This document shows, piece after piece, positions 1 to 9,049 of a stretch of DNA of 26,835 nt. The DNA is from an uncultured bacterium (lineage in GTDB: Bacteria; Cyanobacteriota; Vampirovibrionia; Gastranaerophilales; Gastranaerophilaceae). Positions within the stretch are counted from its first letter, which is position 1. Each line of letters starts with the position of its first letter. The position numbers and the translations under genes are program-made. The stretch spans positions 1 to 26,835 of the forward strand of contig CAPYQR010000004.1 of NCBI GenBank assembly GCA_948742005.1. Reading direction: 5' to 3'. The notes beneath the pieces were generated by a model. That model had not been told where the DNA came from, ran no database searches, and saw nothing but the letters and a program-made list of their open reading frames with translations.

Positions 1-2835
1 TATATCAAAATTTGTGTGGCGGAGTTTTTCAAAAGCACTCAGGGGTTCTGAGGCGGTGTGGACGTCATATCCTTGGTTTGAGAGGATGTTTTTTTGGAGG
101 ATTCTTGTTGTGTAGGAATCATCTACGACTAAAATTTTGTATTTTGAATTGTCCTGCGGTTTTTCCATGTTGTTTTTGAGTGAGACTCTTGAGGGGATTT
201 TTTTGGAATTGATTGTGTTTATTATATCGCTAATATTCAAAACAAGGCAGGCTTCACCGCTTGCAAGGGTTGTAACTCCTGAAATGTATTTTAATTTATA
301 CAAAGGCGGAGCAAGTTTCTTGTGGACAATTTCCTGATCGGAGATTAATTTTTCAATTATTATTCCTGCGCAGAAATTATCCAGTTCTATAATTGCAAGT
401 GTGAATTTGATTTTGTTTTTGTAACTGTTTTCCAGGTTTAAAATTTGTGATAATGTATAAATCGGGATTGCTGATTTATTGTAAATATAATAATTATTGT
501 TGTCTTTTCTGAAAATATCGTCACAGTTGATTCTGACTATTGTTTTAATGACAGAAGTTTCAATTGCATATAATTGATTGGATTCTTGAATTATAAAAAC
601 TTTTTTTGTTGCAATTGCGGCAGGAAGCGTGATTCTGACTACCGTTCCTTGATTAATCTGCGAAAAAACATCAACTCTGCCTTGGAGCTGGTTAATTTTA
701 TTATTTACAATATCAAGCCCTAAACCGCGTCCTGATAATTCTGTTACGAAATCTTCGGTTGAAAAACCGGGGTAGAAAATTAAATTAATCAGCTCTTCTT
801 CATTAATAACGCTTAATTCTTCGGGTGTTAAAAGTTTCTTTTCGATTGCTTTTGTTTTTATTTTTTCAATATCAAGCCCTTTGCCGTTATCTTTAACATC
901 AACAATTACTTTGTTGTCTTTATAAATTGCATTAATTTCAATTCTTCCTACAGGATTTTTGCCTAAAGCTCTTCTTGTTTCAACATCTTCAATGCCATGG
1001 TCGATTGAATTTCTAATTATGTGCATTAATGGGATTTTTAATTCTTCAATTATCGTTTTATCTGCTGTTACGTCCGAGCCGTTGATTATTAAATCAATTT
1101 TTTTGCCTTTTTCTTTGGCTATATTATGAACCATTCTGGGAAAAAGTTGGAATATTGTTGAAAGAGGCAAAACGCGCATGTTTTTAACCATTGTTTCAAC
1201 TTCTGTTGTTGTTGCGTTGAGCTTTGCTTCGCTTTCTTGAATTTGCTTAAAAAGATTTGACATTTCTTTTATTAAATGTGTTATTTTTTGCGTATGCTGC
1301 TCGGTTAAGGTGCTTAATTGCTTGTTGTATGAAATTACTTTTCTAAAGTCTGCCTGATTTTGCGCAAGAGGGTTTGAGAGATATTTTTTATCAAAATATT
1401 TAATATAATAATTCATTTTGATAAAGTTTTTCTGCCAGTCGATTAGGTCGTTGTTTATTTGTTTTGCAAGGGTTAATTGTTCGTTTGTTTTGATTTTTGA
1501 AACGATTAATTCTTCAATTTGACCGACTAAATTATCAAGTTTGTATGATTCTACTTTTAAGGTTTTGATTTCTGTGTTTGTAATATCTTTTAAGATATCT
1601 TTTTGAGAAAATTCCGAATTTTTTGGATGTTCAAGGGGCTGTTTGTGTTCTTTTTGTTTAAAGTTTGCCATTGTTTTAATAATGTCTGCTTTGATGGCAA
1701 TTTCTTTAAGTTTTTTTGCATTTAAATTTTCAATTAATGATTTTATAACATCAAAAAGTCCGCTTGAAACATCGAGAGGCAGGGTTGTGTTTTTTTCTTT
1801 GTAGGCTTCTATTGTTTTTTTAATATTTTTTATAATTTCTTTTTTTGTGGTGTTTTTTTCTTCATTTATTGCAGAATCAATTAAAGATAATACTTCGGGG
1901 TAATATTCACAATTAATTTCAAGCAGGGATAATTTTTCCTGCGCTTCTTTTATTTTTTCGTTTTCAACTATTGAAATTTTACCCGAAATGCTTGTATTTT
2001 CAGGGTTTTTATTATCAAAATCAACTTCTTTTATAATTTTTTCAACAATTTCATAATAATCTTGTCTTTTAATTCTTTTTTTGTTTGTAAAATTAATTAT
2101 TGCTTCAATTAAGGAATTGACGTTGTAATTAACTTCTAAAAAAGCAAGTTCTTTATTGTCGGATGTTGCAAATTTATTTACTGAATTCAGAATATTCTGC
2201 GATAAGTTGCTAAATTGTGAAATTTCAGAGTCGTTTATTTCATTAATTAAATAAGAAAAGTTTTTAACAGGTTCTTCAAGAGAACCTATAATTTCATAAT
2301 TTTTTGTATTTGAAGCATTTGTTAAAAGCAGAAGAATTTTAATTATTATTTTTTCAATTTTTTCAAATTGCCTGATAAATTTTTCTTCTTCTTTGTTTGG
2401 CTGTGGTTTTTCCAGTTTTTTAAATTCTTCAATAGCGTTTTGTGCTGTTGTTTCAAGGTTTTGAATAAAAAGAGGTGTTTTTTCGCTTATAAATTCTTCT
2501 TTTTTTTCAACTGTTTTATTAATCAATTCCAAAATAAAATCTAAACTTTCGCAAACGGTTTCTGTGATGTTTGGGGTTGGTTTTATTTTGTTTTCTTTAA
2601 TCAAGCTTATAATATCTTCAATCTTGTGTGCGATGTTTTGAATATCATTAAATCCAAGCATTCGAGCCGAGCCTTTTAGGGAATGGGCATCGCGAAAAAG
2701 CTGGATTGCAAGGTTTTCGTCACAATCTTGCTGTTCAAGTTTCAACAACTTATCATACATCGAAGAAATAATCTCCTGTGATTCTTGTTGAAAAATATTC
2801 AAAATTTCATTCAATTCTTCTTTTTGAAATTCCAT
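1..2835 (-). CDS. cheA: Hybrid chemotaxis histidine kinase, CheA with HPt, kinase, CheW and receiver domains (3' end cut by window)
   Basis: Reading leftwards from the ATG at 2835 the frame stays open for 945 codons to the window edge. Seen in order: an N-terminal HPt domain with 'DAHSLKGSARMLG' (phospho-acceptor His51); about 320 residues of charged, helical linker with no second HPt motif; a dimerisation-like segment near residue 426; the kinase N box 'HIIRNSIDHGIE' (from about residue 605); G1 'DNGKGLD' (about 648); G2 'GRGLGLDIV' (about 700); a CheW-like domain (about 735-880); and a receiver domain starting 'KILVVDDSYTTR' (about 897). The window ends just before the expected phospho-acceptor Asp. 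Family knowledge: such hybrids (PilL/TaxAY type) phosphorylate receivers downstream of MCPs. An AAGG lies upstream of the ATG. The gene follows the MCP gene by 24 bp, so they are probably co-transcribed. Confidence 0.95.
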   Translation of the reverse strand, partial: MEFQKEELNEILNIFQQESQEIISSMYDKLLKLEQQDCDENLAIQLFRDAHSLKGSARMLGFNDIQNIAHKIEDIISLIKENKIKPTPNITETVCESLDFILELINKTVEKKEEFISEKTPLFIQNLETTAQNAIEEFKKLEKPQPNKEEEKFIRQFEKIEKIIIKILLLLTNASNTKNYEIIGSLEEPVKNFSYLINEINDSEISQFSNLSQNILNSVNKFATSDNKELAFLEVNYNVNSLIEAIINFTNKKRIKRQDYYEIVEKIIKEVDFDNKNPENTSISGKISIVENEKIKEAQEKLSLLEINCEYYPEVLSLIDSAINEEKNTTKKEIIKNIKKTIEAYKEKNTTLPLDVSSGLFDVIKSLIENLNAKKLKEIAIKADIIKTMANFKQKEHKQPLEHPKNSEFSQKDILKDITNTEIKTLKVESYKLDNLVGQIEELIVSKIKTNEQLTLAKQINNDLIDWQKNFIKMNYYIKYFDKKYLSNPLAQNQADFRKVISYNKQLSTLTEQHTQKITHLIKEMSNLFKQIQESEAKLNATTTEVETMVKNMRVLPLSTIFQLFPRMVHNIAKEKGKKIDLIINGSDVTADKTIIEELKIPLMHIIRNSIDHGIEDVETRRALGKNPVGRIEINAIYKDNKVIVDVKDNGKGLDIEKIKTKAIEKKLLTPEELSVINEEELINLIFYPGFSTEDFVTELSGRGLGLDIVNNKINQLQGRVDVFSQINQGTVVRITLPAAIATKKVFIIQESNQLYAIETSVIKTIVRINCDDIFRKDNNNYYIYNKSAIPIYTLSQILNLENSYKNKIKFTLAIIELDNFCAGIIIEKLISDQEIVHKKLAPPLYKLKYISGVTTLASGEACLVLNISDIINTINSKKIPSRVSLKNNMEKPQDNSKYKILVVDDSYTTRILQKNILSNQGYDVHTASEPLSAFEKLRHTNFDI

Positions 2836-2859
2836 CACTTTGCCTTAAAAATCGAAGAA

Positions 2860-3900
2860 TTACACAATTGATTTAATGTTTGATGAGGTAGATTCTATTT
2901 TTTCAAAAATAGTGTCGTTTTCAGATACGATTTTGTTGTTATCTTCAATCATTTTTGAAACTTCTTTGACATAATTGTAAGAAGATTTAGAATCATCGTT
3001 TATTTTTGTTGATGAAACGATAATTTCTCTCATGTTGCTTGAAATTTCATTCATAACATTAATTAATTGTTCAATATTTTCACTTATTATATGTGCAAGT
3101 TCTAATCCTGATTCAATTTCTTTTGTACCTTCTTCAGTTGCCAGCACGGTTGAATTTGCGGTTTGTTGAATGTCGTTAATTAAAGAGATTATTTTTGTTG
3201 TTGCTTGTTTTGATTCGTCTGCAAGCTTTCTGATTTCAGATGCTACAACCGCGAAACCTTTCCCGTGTTCTCCTGCGCGTGCAGCTTCAACTGCGGCGTT
3301 AAGTGCTAAAAGGTTGGTCTGTTCTGCAATATCTTCAACAAGCCCGATTGTGGAGGAGATTGATTGGACAAAATCAGACAATTCAAGAATTAATTCGGCG
3401 ATTGTTTGGATTTTGTGCCTTATTGAAAACATTTTTTCTATGTTTGTTTTGACTGCGCTGTGTTCTGTGTTTGTAAAATTAAGGGATTGAGCGGTTTTCT
3501 TTTGTGTTACGTCTGTTAAGTTTTTCATATCCTGTGAATATCTTAAAAGATTGTCTATTAAGTCTTGAATATCCTGGATTTTTGTTGAGGAAACTTTAAA
3601 GTTTTCTTTTTGGTATCTGTTTTTGTTTTGAATTGCGTTAATATCACCAAAAGCCTTATCAAAAACCGAGATGAAAATATTGTCTATAAAATTTTTTGTT
3701 GTTCTTTTGTTGTATTCAAATAATGCTAAAAAACCAAACAAAATTATCCCCAAGAAAACTATAAAGTTGAATTTTCCTAATTGCAGATTTTCGCTGATGT
3801 AAAAAATTGAACAAATTGCTAAAAATGAAAAAATTGAAGATACAATTTGTGCTTTTGCAAGCTGAGTGCTTAAATTATTTTTGTTTATTTCTTTTGACAT
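2860..3900 (-). CDS. Methyl-accepting chemotaxis protein without a periplasmic sensor domain
   Basis: This 346-residue protein has two N-terminal hydrophobic segments (about 18-36 and 43-62) separated by only a few residues, so almost nothing is exposed to the periplasm. The cytoplasmic part has the hallmark MCP tip, '[20 protein letters not shown]' (about 189-208) followed by '[18 protein letters not shown]'. I see no convincing HAMP domain, and the signalling part is short for a classical MCP. It should organise CheA and CheW into an array and take its input from inside the membrane or the cytoplasm (inference). It is the first gene of the minus arm, and cheA follows 24 bp later. A good Shine-Dalgarno (AAGGTG on the minus strand, 3905-3910) supports the ATG at 3900. 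Confidence 0.93.
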   Translation of the reverse strand: MSKEINKNNLSTQLAKAQIVSSIFSFLAICSIFYISENLQLGKFNFIVFLGIILFGFLALFEYNKRTTKNFIDNIFISVFDKAFGDINAIQNKNRYQKENFKVSSTKIQDIQDLIDNLLRYSQDMKNLTDVTQKKTAQSLNFTNTEHSAVKTNIEKMFSIRHKIQTIAELILELSDFVQSISSTIGLVEDIAEQTNLLALNAAVEAARAGEHGKGFAVVASEIRKLADESKQATTKIISLINDIQQTANSTVLATEEGTKEIESGLELAHIISENIEQLINVMNEISSNMREIIVSSTKINDDSKSSYNYVKEVSKMIEDNNKIVSENDTIFEKIESTSSNIKSIV

Positions 3901-3966
3901 AGTTCACCTTTTAATAAAAAAACTGTATAATCATATTATAGATAATTATAGTTAATAAGTTAAGCA
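3901..3966. promoter_or_regulatory. Divergent promoter region between the two chemosensory arms
   Basis: This 66-bp gap separates the divergent MCP (minus) and response-regulator (plus) genes. It has TATAAT on the plus strand at 3926-3931 and two TATAAT hexamers on the minus strand (3940 to 3935 and 3950 to 3945). The -10 boxes of the two arms therefore interleave, and the arms could be co-regulated. The MCP Shine-Dalgarno is at 3905-3910. No clear -35 boxes were found. Confidence 0.5.
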
Positions 3967-5469
3967 ATGGCAAAAAAAGTAATCATAATAGATGATAGCG
4001 TTACGCAATTGAATATAGCAAAATCTGCTTTTGCTTTGAAAAATTGGGAAGTTTACGGTGCGCAAAATGCAAAAGATGCCTGGGAGATGATTTTTGACCT
4101 TGCGCCGGATATTATTATTACAGATGCCATTATGCCTAAAGTCGGGGGTTTTCGTCTTGTTAAGGCAATAAGAGAAAATGAGATAATTTCTAAAATTCCC
4201 GTAATAATTCATTCGATTTTGCCGAAAAGCCACGCAAAATTTTATATTGGGCAAAGCAAACTTGATTATTTTTTTCAAAAATCAAAAGATATTGAAAAAC
4301 TTGTTGTTTTAGCACAAAAAATAACACAGGAGCACCCGCTTTATGAAGATGATAAAATGGAAATTTTGAAATCTTCTCTTGTTAAGCCTTTTGAATTTTA
4401 TAATGAAATAAAACCAATAGAAGATATTTTTTCATCGCAAAAGTTTGATAATGAAGTACAAGAAGCTGATGAAGATGCTTATTCTTTGGTAAATGTGAAG
4501 AAAAATATAGATTTTGAAAATTTGGAATATGAGTTTAAAAACATCTATAATTTTTCATATAGTGATGAAAAATTAATAGGTGATTTTTTTGCTCTTTTAT
4601 ATCCAAAGCTTAATTATGACCTTTTTATGGTTAATTTTTATTCTTTTGAAAAGTCAAAAAATTTGATTTATTTTGATATCAGAAACATAATCCTAAGTCC
4701 TGTTTTTCAAAAGAAAATGATTGATAAATATAAAGCGGATGATGTTGTTTTGTTTAAAAATTATGCGCCGAATTTAAAAATGATAGTTTCTGAGGAAGAA
4801 TTTTTTTCAAAAATTGAATTTTCTTTTGATTATCGTGAAAAACAAATTGCGCAAATTGCTTTTTATACAAAAGATAAAGCAAAAAGTTTTGATTTTTTGA
4901 GTTTGGATGATGTTGACGAGTTGGAAAAATTGAAAAGAATTTTGTATAATTTTTTCAAGGCAAGATATGTGAATAAAAATCTTGTTGTTTGTAAAAACGA
5001 GTCTAAATTGGATAAATATTTTAATTCAAAGTTTGAGTTTCCGAAATCAAAAACCCCGACATATATTGCTTTGGTACAAATTTTAAATTTTGATAAATTG
5101 GAAGAAGAATTGAGTGATGAGGAATTGGATATTTTGAATTTAAAAATATCACAGCGTATTATCAAATGTCTTGATATTAACGAGCAAATCTATAAAAAAG
5201 CACAGGGCAAATACGTTGTGATGATTACAGCACTTGATGATAAACAAGCTAATCATAAGCTGAATTATATGATAAACTCTCTTTTTTCAATTGAAAATGG
5301 GGAATTTGACCTTGAAATCGGAATCGGAGCTTCAAATTGTTTGATTAACGATGTTTTTGATGTTGTAGAAGCGCAGAAAAATGCAGAATTTGCGCTTGAT
5401 TTTGTAAATAAAGAAGAAAAAGTAGTGATTAAAAATGGAAGAAACACAAATTCAGATACAGAAGAATAA
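3967..5469 (+). CDS. PatA-like response regulator: receiver domain, GAF-like middle, degenerate GGDEF
   Basis: The 500-residue protein begins with a receiver domain (1-120) that has the acidic pair Asp9/Asp10 and phospho-acceptor Asp53 in 'IIITDAIMPKVGG'. Residues about 185-335 form an alpha/beta region that could be GAF-like, by secondary-structure pattern only. Residues about 364-490 resemble a GGDEF domain ('YIALVQILNFDKL' at the start, 'LEIGIGAS' near the end). The signature, aligned from 'IYKK', reads AQGKY at 412-416 instead of GGDEF, so cyclic-di-GMP synthesis is not expected. It is probably an output or scaffold for the neighbouring CheA. The end overlaps the next gene by 35 bp, which suggests translational coupling. 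Confidence 0.85.
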   Translation: MAKKVIIIDDSVTQLNIAKSAFALKNWEVYGAQNAKDAWEMIFDLAPDIIITDAIMPKVGGFRLVKAIRENEIISKIPVIIHSILPKSHAKFYIGQSKLDYFFQKSKDIEKLVVLAQKITQEHPLYEDDKMEILKSSLVKPFEFYNEIKPIEDIFSSQKFDNEVQEADEDAYSLVNVKKNIDFENLEYEFKNIYNFSYSDEKLIGDFFALLYPKLNYDLFMVNFYSFEKSKNLIYFDIRNIILSPVFQKKMIDKYKADDVVLFKNYAPNLKMIVSEEEFFSKIEFSFDYREKQIAQIAFYTKDKAKSFDFLSLDDVDELEKLKRILYNFFKARYVNKNLVVCKNESKLDKYFNSKFEFPKSKTPTYIALVQILNFDKLEEELSDEELDILNLKISQRIIKCLDINEQIYKKAQGKYVVMITALDDKQANHKLNYMINSLFSIENGEFDLEIGIGASNCLINDVFDVVEAQKNAEFALDFVNKEEKVVIKNGRNTNSDTEE

Positions 5470-6490
5470 TCTTTTAATAAAAGAAGAAAATAATGATACA
5501 GGCGAAGATTTTATTATTTTTGAGCTTGGCAAAAAGAAATTTGCGCTTTTGGCAAGAAAAGTTCTTGAAATTTTGAAGATAATGGAATTTGATTATCCGT
5601 CCGAACTCCCGACTTATCTTCTGGGGTTGATTCAATATGACGAAGTGCCTCTTGGGGTGATTGATTTAAGAGAAGTCTTTAAGACAGACAGAATTGTTTA
5701 TAATCTTAATTCAAAAATAATCGTAATTGCGCTGAAATCAAGTGATTCAAAAATGGCATTAATTTGTGATAAGGTTATTGATATTAAAAAACTGCCCAAA
5801 AAAAACATTCATAAACTTCCATATCAAGGAAACGAGCCTGTGTATAGCGGAGTTTTCAATAATGGAAGTGAGAATATTTATATTTTAAATTGTGAAAATA
5901 TTTTGAAATATATTGAAAAAAATCAGGAAAAATATATTCAACATGGAAATTGTGAAAAATTTTATGTTTATGATAGCGAATCTGCTGAAATTTTAAAAAG
6001 CCGAAAAAATTTTGCAAAACAAATTAAACGTGATGTTCAAGTTCCAAAACCTTTGTATGATATGGGCGTTTCATTTATTATTAATGACATTAAATACTAT
6101 ATAAACATGGCTTCTGTTAAAGAGTTTTATAAAGTTAACAATTCAAAATTTATCCGTCTTCCCTCTGCTCCTGAATATATTTTCGGACTTATAAACATTA
6201 AGGGCGAATATATAACCGTTCTTGATATCAGGCGTTTGTTCGGGTATTCCGATACGATAATAAAAGAAAAAACAACAATAATAATAATTAATTCAAGTGA
6301 TTTTAAATTGGGAATTCTATCAGATGAAATCTGTGAGAGCATGAATATTAATTACGAAGAAATTATCCAGAACAGACTGCAAAAGCAGGATGAGAATTTT
6401 AAAGCGGAATTTGTAAAAGATGGTGAAATTTATCAAATTCTTGATATCGAACAACTCTTAAAAGACGAAAGATTAACGATTTGTTGTTAA
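5435..6490 (+). CDS. Tandem CheW-domain adaptor protein
   Basis: The protein is 351 residues long, about twice the usual CheW length, and contains two CheW-like halves. The first (about 25-155) starts 'DFIIFELGKKKFALLARKV' and carries 'LGLIQYDEVPLGVIDLREVF'. The second (about 205-345) carries 'IFGLINIKGEYITVLDIRRL', the classic CheW core. CheW couples receptors to CheA. Two domains in one chain could bridge two partners (inference). The ATG at 5435 lies inside the preceding gene, with an A/G-rich stretch upstream. It ends 3 bp before the convergent Maf gene, and no hairpin is visible between them. Confidence 0.9.
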   Translation: MEETQIQIQKNNLLIKEENNDTGEDFIIFELGKKKFALLARKVLEILKIMEFDYPSELPTYLLGLIQYDEVPLGVIDLREVFKTDRIVYNLNSKIIVIALKSSDSKMALICDKVIDIKKLPKKNIHKLPYQGNEPVYSGVFNNGSENIYILNCENILKYIEKNQEKYIQHGNCEKFYVYDSESAEILKSRKNFAKQIKRDVQVPKPLYDMGVSFIINDIKYYINMASVKEFYKVNNSKFIRLPSAPEYIFGLINIKGEYITVLDIRRLFGYSDTIIKEKTTIIIINSSDFKLGILSDEICESMNINYEEIIQNRLQKQDENFKAEFVKDGEIYQILDIEQLLKDERLTICC

Positions 6491-6493
6491 ACA

Positions 6494-8428
6494 TTAACTA
6501 TCAAGTGTGTTTTCAAATTCTTTCAGTTTTTTAATATATGTGTTTGAAACTTGAATAATTTTTTTATAAATTTCGTTCAGTTTTTCAAAAGTTTCTTTGA
6601 TGCTTTGGATGTCTTTTGTAAAGTTCTTTTCAATCAAGGGAAGAATTTGATATTCAAATCTTACCGTTAAAAGACGCAAATCTTGATTTTGGTTATAATT
6701 TAAAAGATTATTCAGCGCATCGTTGTGCTTTTTCATTAATTTTAGTGCGTTGGGTGTTAAAACTTTTTTAATTTTTAATTCATTTAAAAATTTTTCACAT
6801 TGTTTTTGAACTTCAAATCCTAAATCGTGATAAATTTCAATATCTTTTGTGTGTTTTTGTACTTTTTGAGTTACAAAAGCTTTATCAAAAGCTATTTTTT
6901 TAATGTTGTTTAGTTTGTCTGAAATCTTTTCAATTTCAGAAATTTCATCTGCAGTTTTGTTGAAAATTTCATCAAGACGAATATTTTCAAAACCCTCAAT
7001 TTGTGCACCGCCTGTTGATGAGTTGATTAATCTGATTTGCGGTTTTTCTTTCTTATAGCGTATTGCGGCTCTTTCAAACCATTCGACAAAAAGCGCGTAG
7101 CCTGTTTGGGTCGGGATATATGAACCGTCCTGGGATTTTACCGTGTAAATATTTTTGTTTAAATTATCAATATATTTTTGCGTATTTTTCTTGGCGGTTT
7201 CTGTTGATGAACCCATTAATTTTAGTGTATATTTTTCAAAATCTTTTGCTTTGATTATATATTTGTTTTTTGTTTCGTCAAAAATACATTCTAAATCTTC
7301 ATATATGCTGCCTTTTGCGTAGCATTCGCCGTTTTTAAAAGCTAAATCTTGTCCGATTAAAATAATTTGGCTAAACCCCATAATATACGCGCAATCAAGC
7401 GCTGTGTAAGAAACTGTGCCCATGGTTTCAAGATTATCGTTAAGATTTAAAAGTTGTCTTACCCAGCCGTTTATAAAATTATTTTGTGAAATATAAGTTA
7501 TTGTGTTTTTTGTTTTGACTTTGTATTTTTCGTTGTTGCTAAAAGCTTCCAAAATTAAATATGTGTCTGATAAATCAAGATTGCTGTATTGATAGTTTTT
7601 TCCTGCTGTTTCAATATCAACAATAAAATCAACTCTTATCCCTGAATTAATAACCAATTCCATTGCAGCGTTAACGCAAAAAATAATGAATTTATCTTGA
7701 TTCTTCTTAATTGTTTCAATATTTTCCCTTAAAGACGGCCCTGCGGAGATGATAAGTGCGGTTTTGTTTTTAAAAATATCTCTAAATTGTTCAATATAGG
7801 GTAAATTAAAGATTTTAGGCAGATTTGAATATGTGTTTAAAAGCGCACACGGGGATTTGTTGATTATCGTATTAAGATTAGCGCTGTGTTGACCTTGTGC
7901 TTTTTGGATTACTTGCGTTATTTCATCAAATTCATCTTTAAAAAGTTCTTTATAGGTTTTTGTGTAAATTAATTTCATTTTAGAATCTTTATCAGTGTTT
8001 TCTAAAACATATTTTGCAAGAAGTTCTTTATCATTACACAAAACTACGTTGTTTTTATATAAAGCATCAATTTTTGCTATTTTTAAAACGTAATTAATAA
8101 TTTCAAGCTCGGGTTCATATATTATTATTTTTGAATTATGTATTTTTGAAGCTGTTTCATCAACAACATAACCTAAACCCAGGCCGAAGATAACTCTTAT
8201 TGAATTTTGTTCATCATTAATTTTATCTGCGATTTTTTTTGCTTCTTCTACTGCTCCTTGTTGGCTATGCAGGCAAAAACCTTTATAAACAAGGTTGTAT
8301 TCGCCCTGTTGGGTTTGTGTGATTGAGAGGTTTGTTTTTTCGCAATTAAACATTAAAATTTTATTAGCAAGGTTTGAATCGTATTTTTTAATTATGTTTA
8401 AATTTTCTTCAAATACTTTATTTTCCAT
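6494..8428 (-). CDS. Maf/DUF115 family protein (motility accessory factor, putative flagellin glycosyltransferase)
   Basis: From the first ATG (8428) this is 644 residues. An in-frame TTG at 8482 would add 18 Cys-rich residues and overlap the divergent gene, so I prefer the ATG. The N-terminal part has a nucleotide-binding-like 'GLGLGY' (about 82-87). The central part has the MAF_flag10/DUF115 signature 'KTALIISAGPSLRENIE' followed by 'FCVNAAMELVINSGIRVDFI' and 'IILIGQDLAF'. The C-terminal 200 residues are helical. Known for the family: Maf proteins transfer nonulosonic sugars to flagellin and usually lie in flagellar loci; the same fold also holds MptE-like pterin enzymes. No flagellin is visible here, so the acceptor is unknown. 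The neighbouring chemosensory genes fit a motility or surface-appendage role. Confidence 0.82.
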   Translation of the reverse strand: MENKVFEENLNIIKKYDSNLANKILMFNCEKTNLSITQTQQGEYNLVYKGFCLHSQQGAVEEAKKIADKINDEQNSIRVIFGLGLGYVVDETASKIHNSKIIIYEPELEIINYVLKIAKIDALYKNNVVLCNDKELLAKYVLENTDKDSKMKLIYTKTYKELFKDEFDEITQVIQKAQGQHSANLNTIINKSPCALLNTYSNLPKIFNLPYIEQFRDIFKNKTALIISAGPSLRENIETIKKNQDKFIIFCVNAAMELVINSGIRVDFIVDIETAGKNYQYSNLDLSDTYLILEAFSNNEKYKVKTKNTITYISQNNFINGWVRQLLNLNDNLETMGTVSYTALDCAYIMGFSQIILIGQDLAFKNGECYAKGSIYEDLECIFDETKNKYIIKAKDFEKYTLKLMGSSTETAKKNTQKYIDNLNKNIYTVKSQDGSYIPTQTGYALFVEWFERAAIRYKKEKPQIRLINSSTGGAQIEGFENIRLDEIFNKTADEISEIEKISDKLNNIKKIAFDKAFVTQKVQKHTKDIEIYHDLGFEVQKQCEKFLNELKIKKVLTPNALKLMKKHNDALNNLLNYNQNQDLRLLTVRFEYQILPLIEKNFTKDIQSIKETFEKLNEIYKKIIQVSNTYIKKLKEFENTLDS

Positions 8429-8473
8429 AGTCAATATGTTAGCATTATTAAGACAACAAAGGCAAGCAGATTT

Positions 8474-9046
8474 ATGATACAATTGATTAAATTTTTATTA
8501 TTTTTATTATTGATAATCTTTTTGCTTCCTGTTAACCAAAAAGCATTATCTCAAGAGCTTGATGAAATTTATGAAAAGCTTGAAGAAGCGCCTTTTGAAT
8601 ATATTTTCGGGCTTGACCCTTATCAGGCTGATGAATACACAAAATATATTTATTCACCCTATCCTTTGTTTCGCTCGGGGGTTAATTTGGTTTTTAAAAG
8701 CAAGGTGATTCCTCCGGGGTATTATCTTTTGACTCCAAGAGAAAAAGACGGCAAAACTTATATCCTGTTTAAAGAAAACGGCAGGGTAAAATTTGCAATA
8801 CCTGTATATAAAACAGCAGCGGTTTATGAGGGGTTTTATGAGGACAAACTGCCACAGGAAGAGATGAGCTTTGCGAAAAAATCGGGGAATAAATTTATGA
8901 ATTTTATCGGAACAAAGTGGGGGCATAGAAACAAAAGAACTCCAGCTCCAAAAGCATATATTGAATTTAATGATTCAGGAATTTTTTGGGATATGGTATT
9001 ATATTATGGAGATAAGAAATATTACCTTGTTTTTAAAAAGGATTAA
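8474..9046 (+). CDS. Secreted protein of unknown function
   Basis: The 190-residue protein has a clear signal peptide: a basic start, a long Leu/Ile core, and likely cleavage after 'KALS' near residue 27. The mature part is rich in aromatic and charged residues, probably beta-rich, and ends 'YYGDKKYYLVFKKD'. I recognise no domain. It starts a tight four-gene run with the next secreted protein (3-bp gap), lspA and rluD. An AAGG lies about 10 bases before the ATG. The upstream gap to the divergent Maf gene is only 45 bp and must hold promoters for both directions. Confidence 0.75.
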   Translation: MIQLIKFLLFLLLIIFLLPVNQKALSQELDEIYEKLEEAPFEYIFGLDPYQADEYTKYIYSPYPLFRSGVNLVFKSKVIPPGYYLLTPREKDGKTYILFKENGRVKFAIPVYKTAAVYEGFYEDKLPQEEMSFAKKSGNKFMNFIGTKWGHRNKRTPAPKAYIEFNDSGIFWDMVLYYGDKKYYLVFKKD

Positions 9047-9049
9047 TTA

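Noticed and set aside
3170..3490. Open frame of 106 codons on the plus strand inside the MCP gene
   Set aside because: Antisense of the highly conserved MCP signalling tip; no ribosome binding site or recognisable protein.
8429..8482. TTG-initiated N-terminal extension of the Maf protein
   Set aside because: Cys-rich 18 residues unlike the family, overlapping the divergent gene's start; the ATG at 8428 is simpler.
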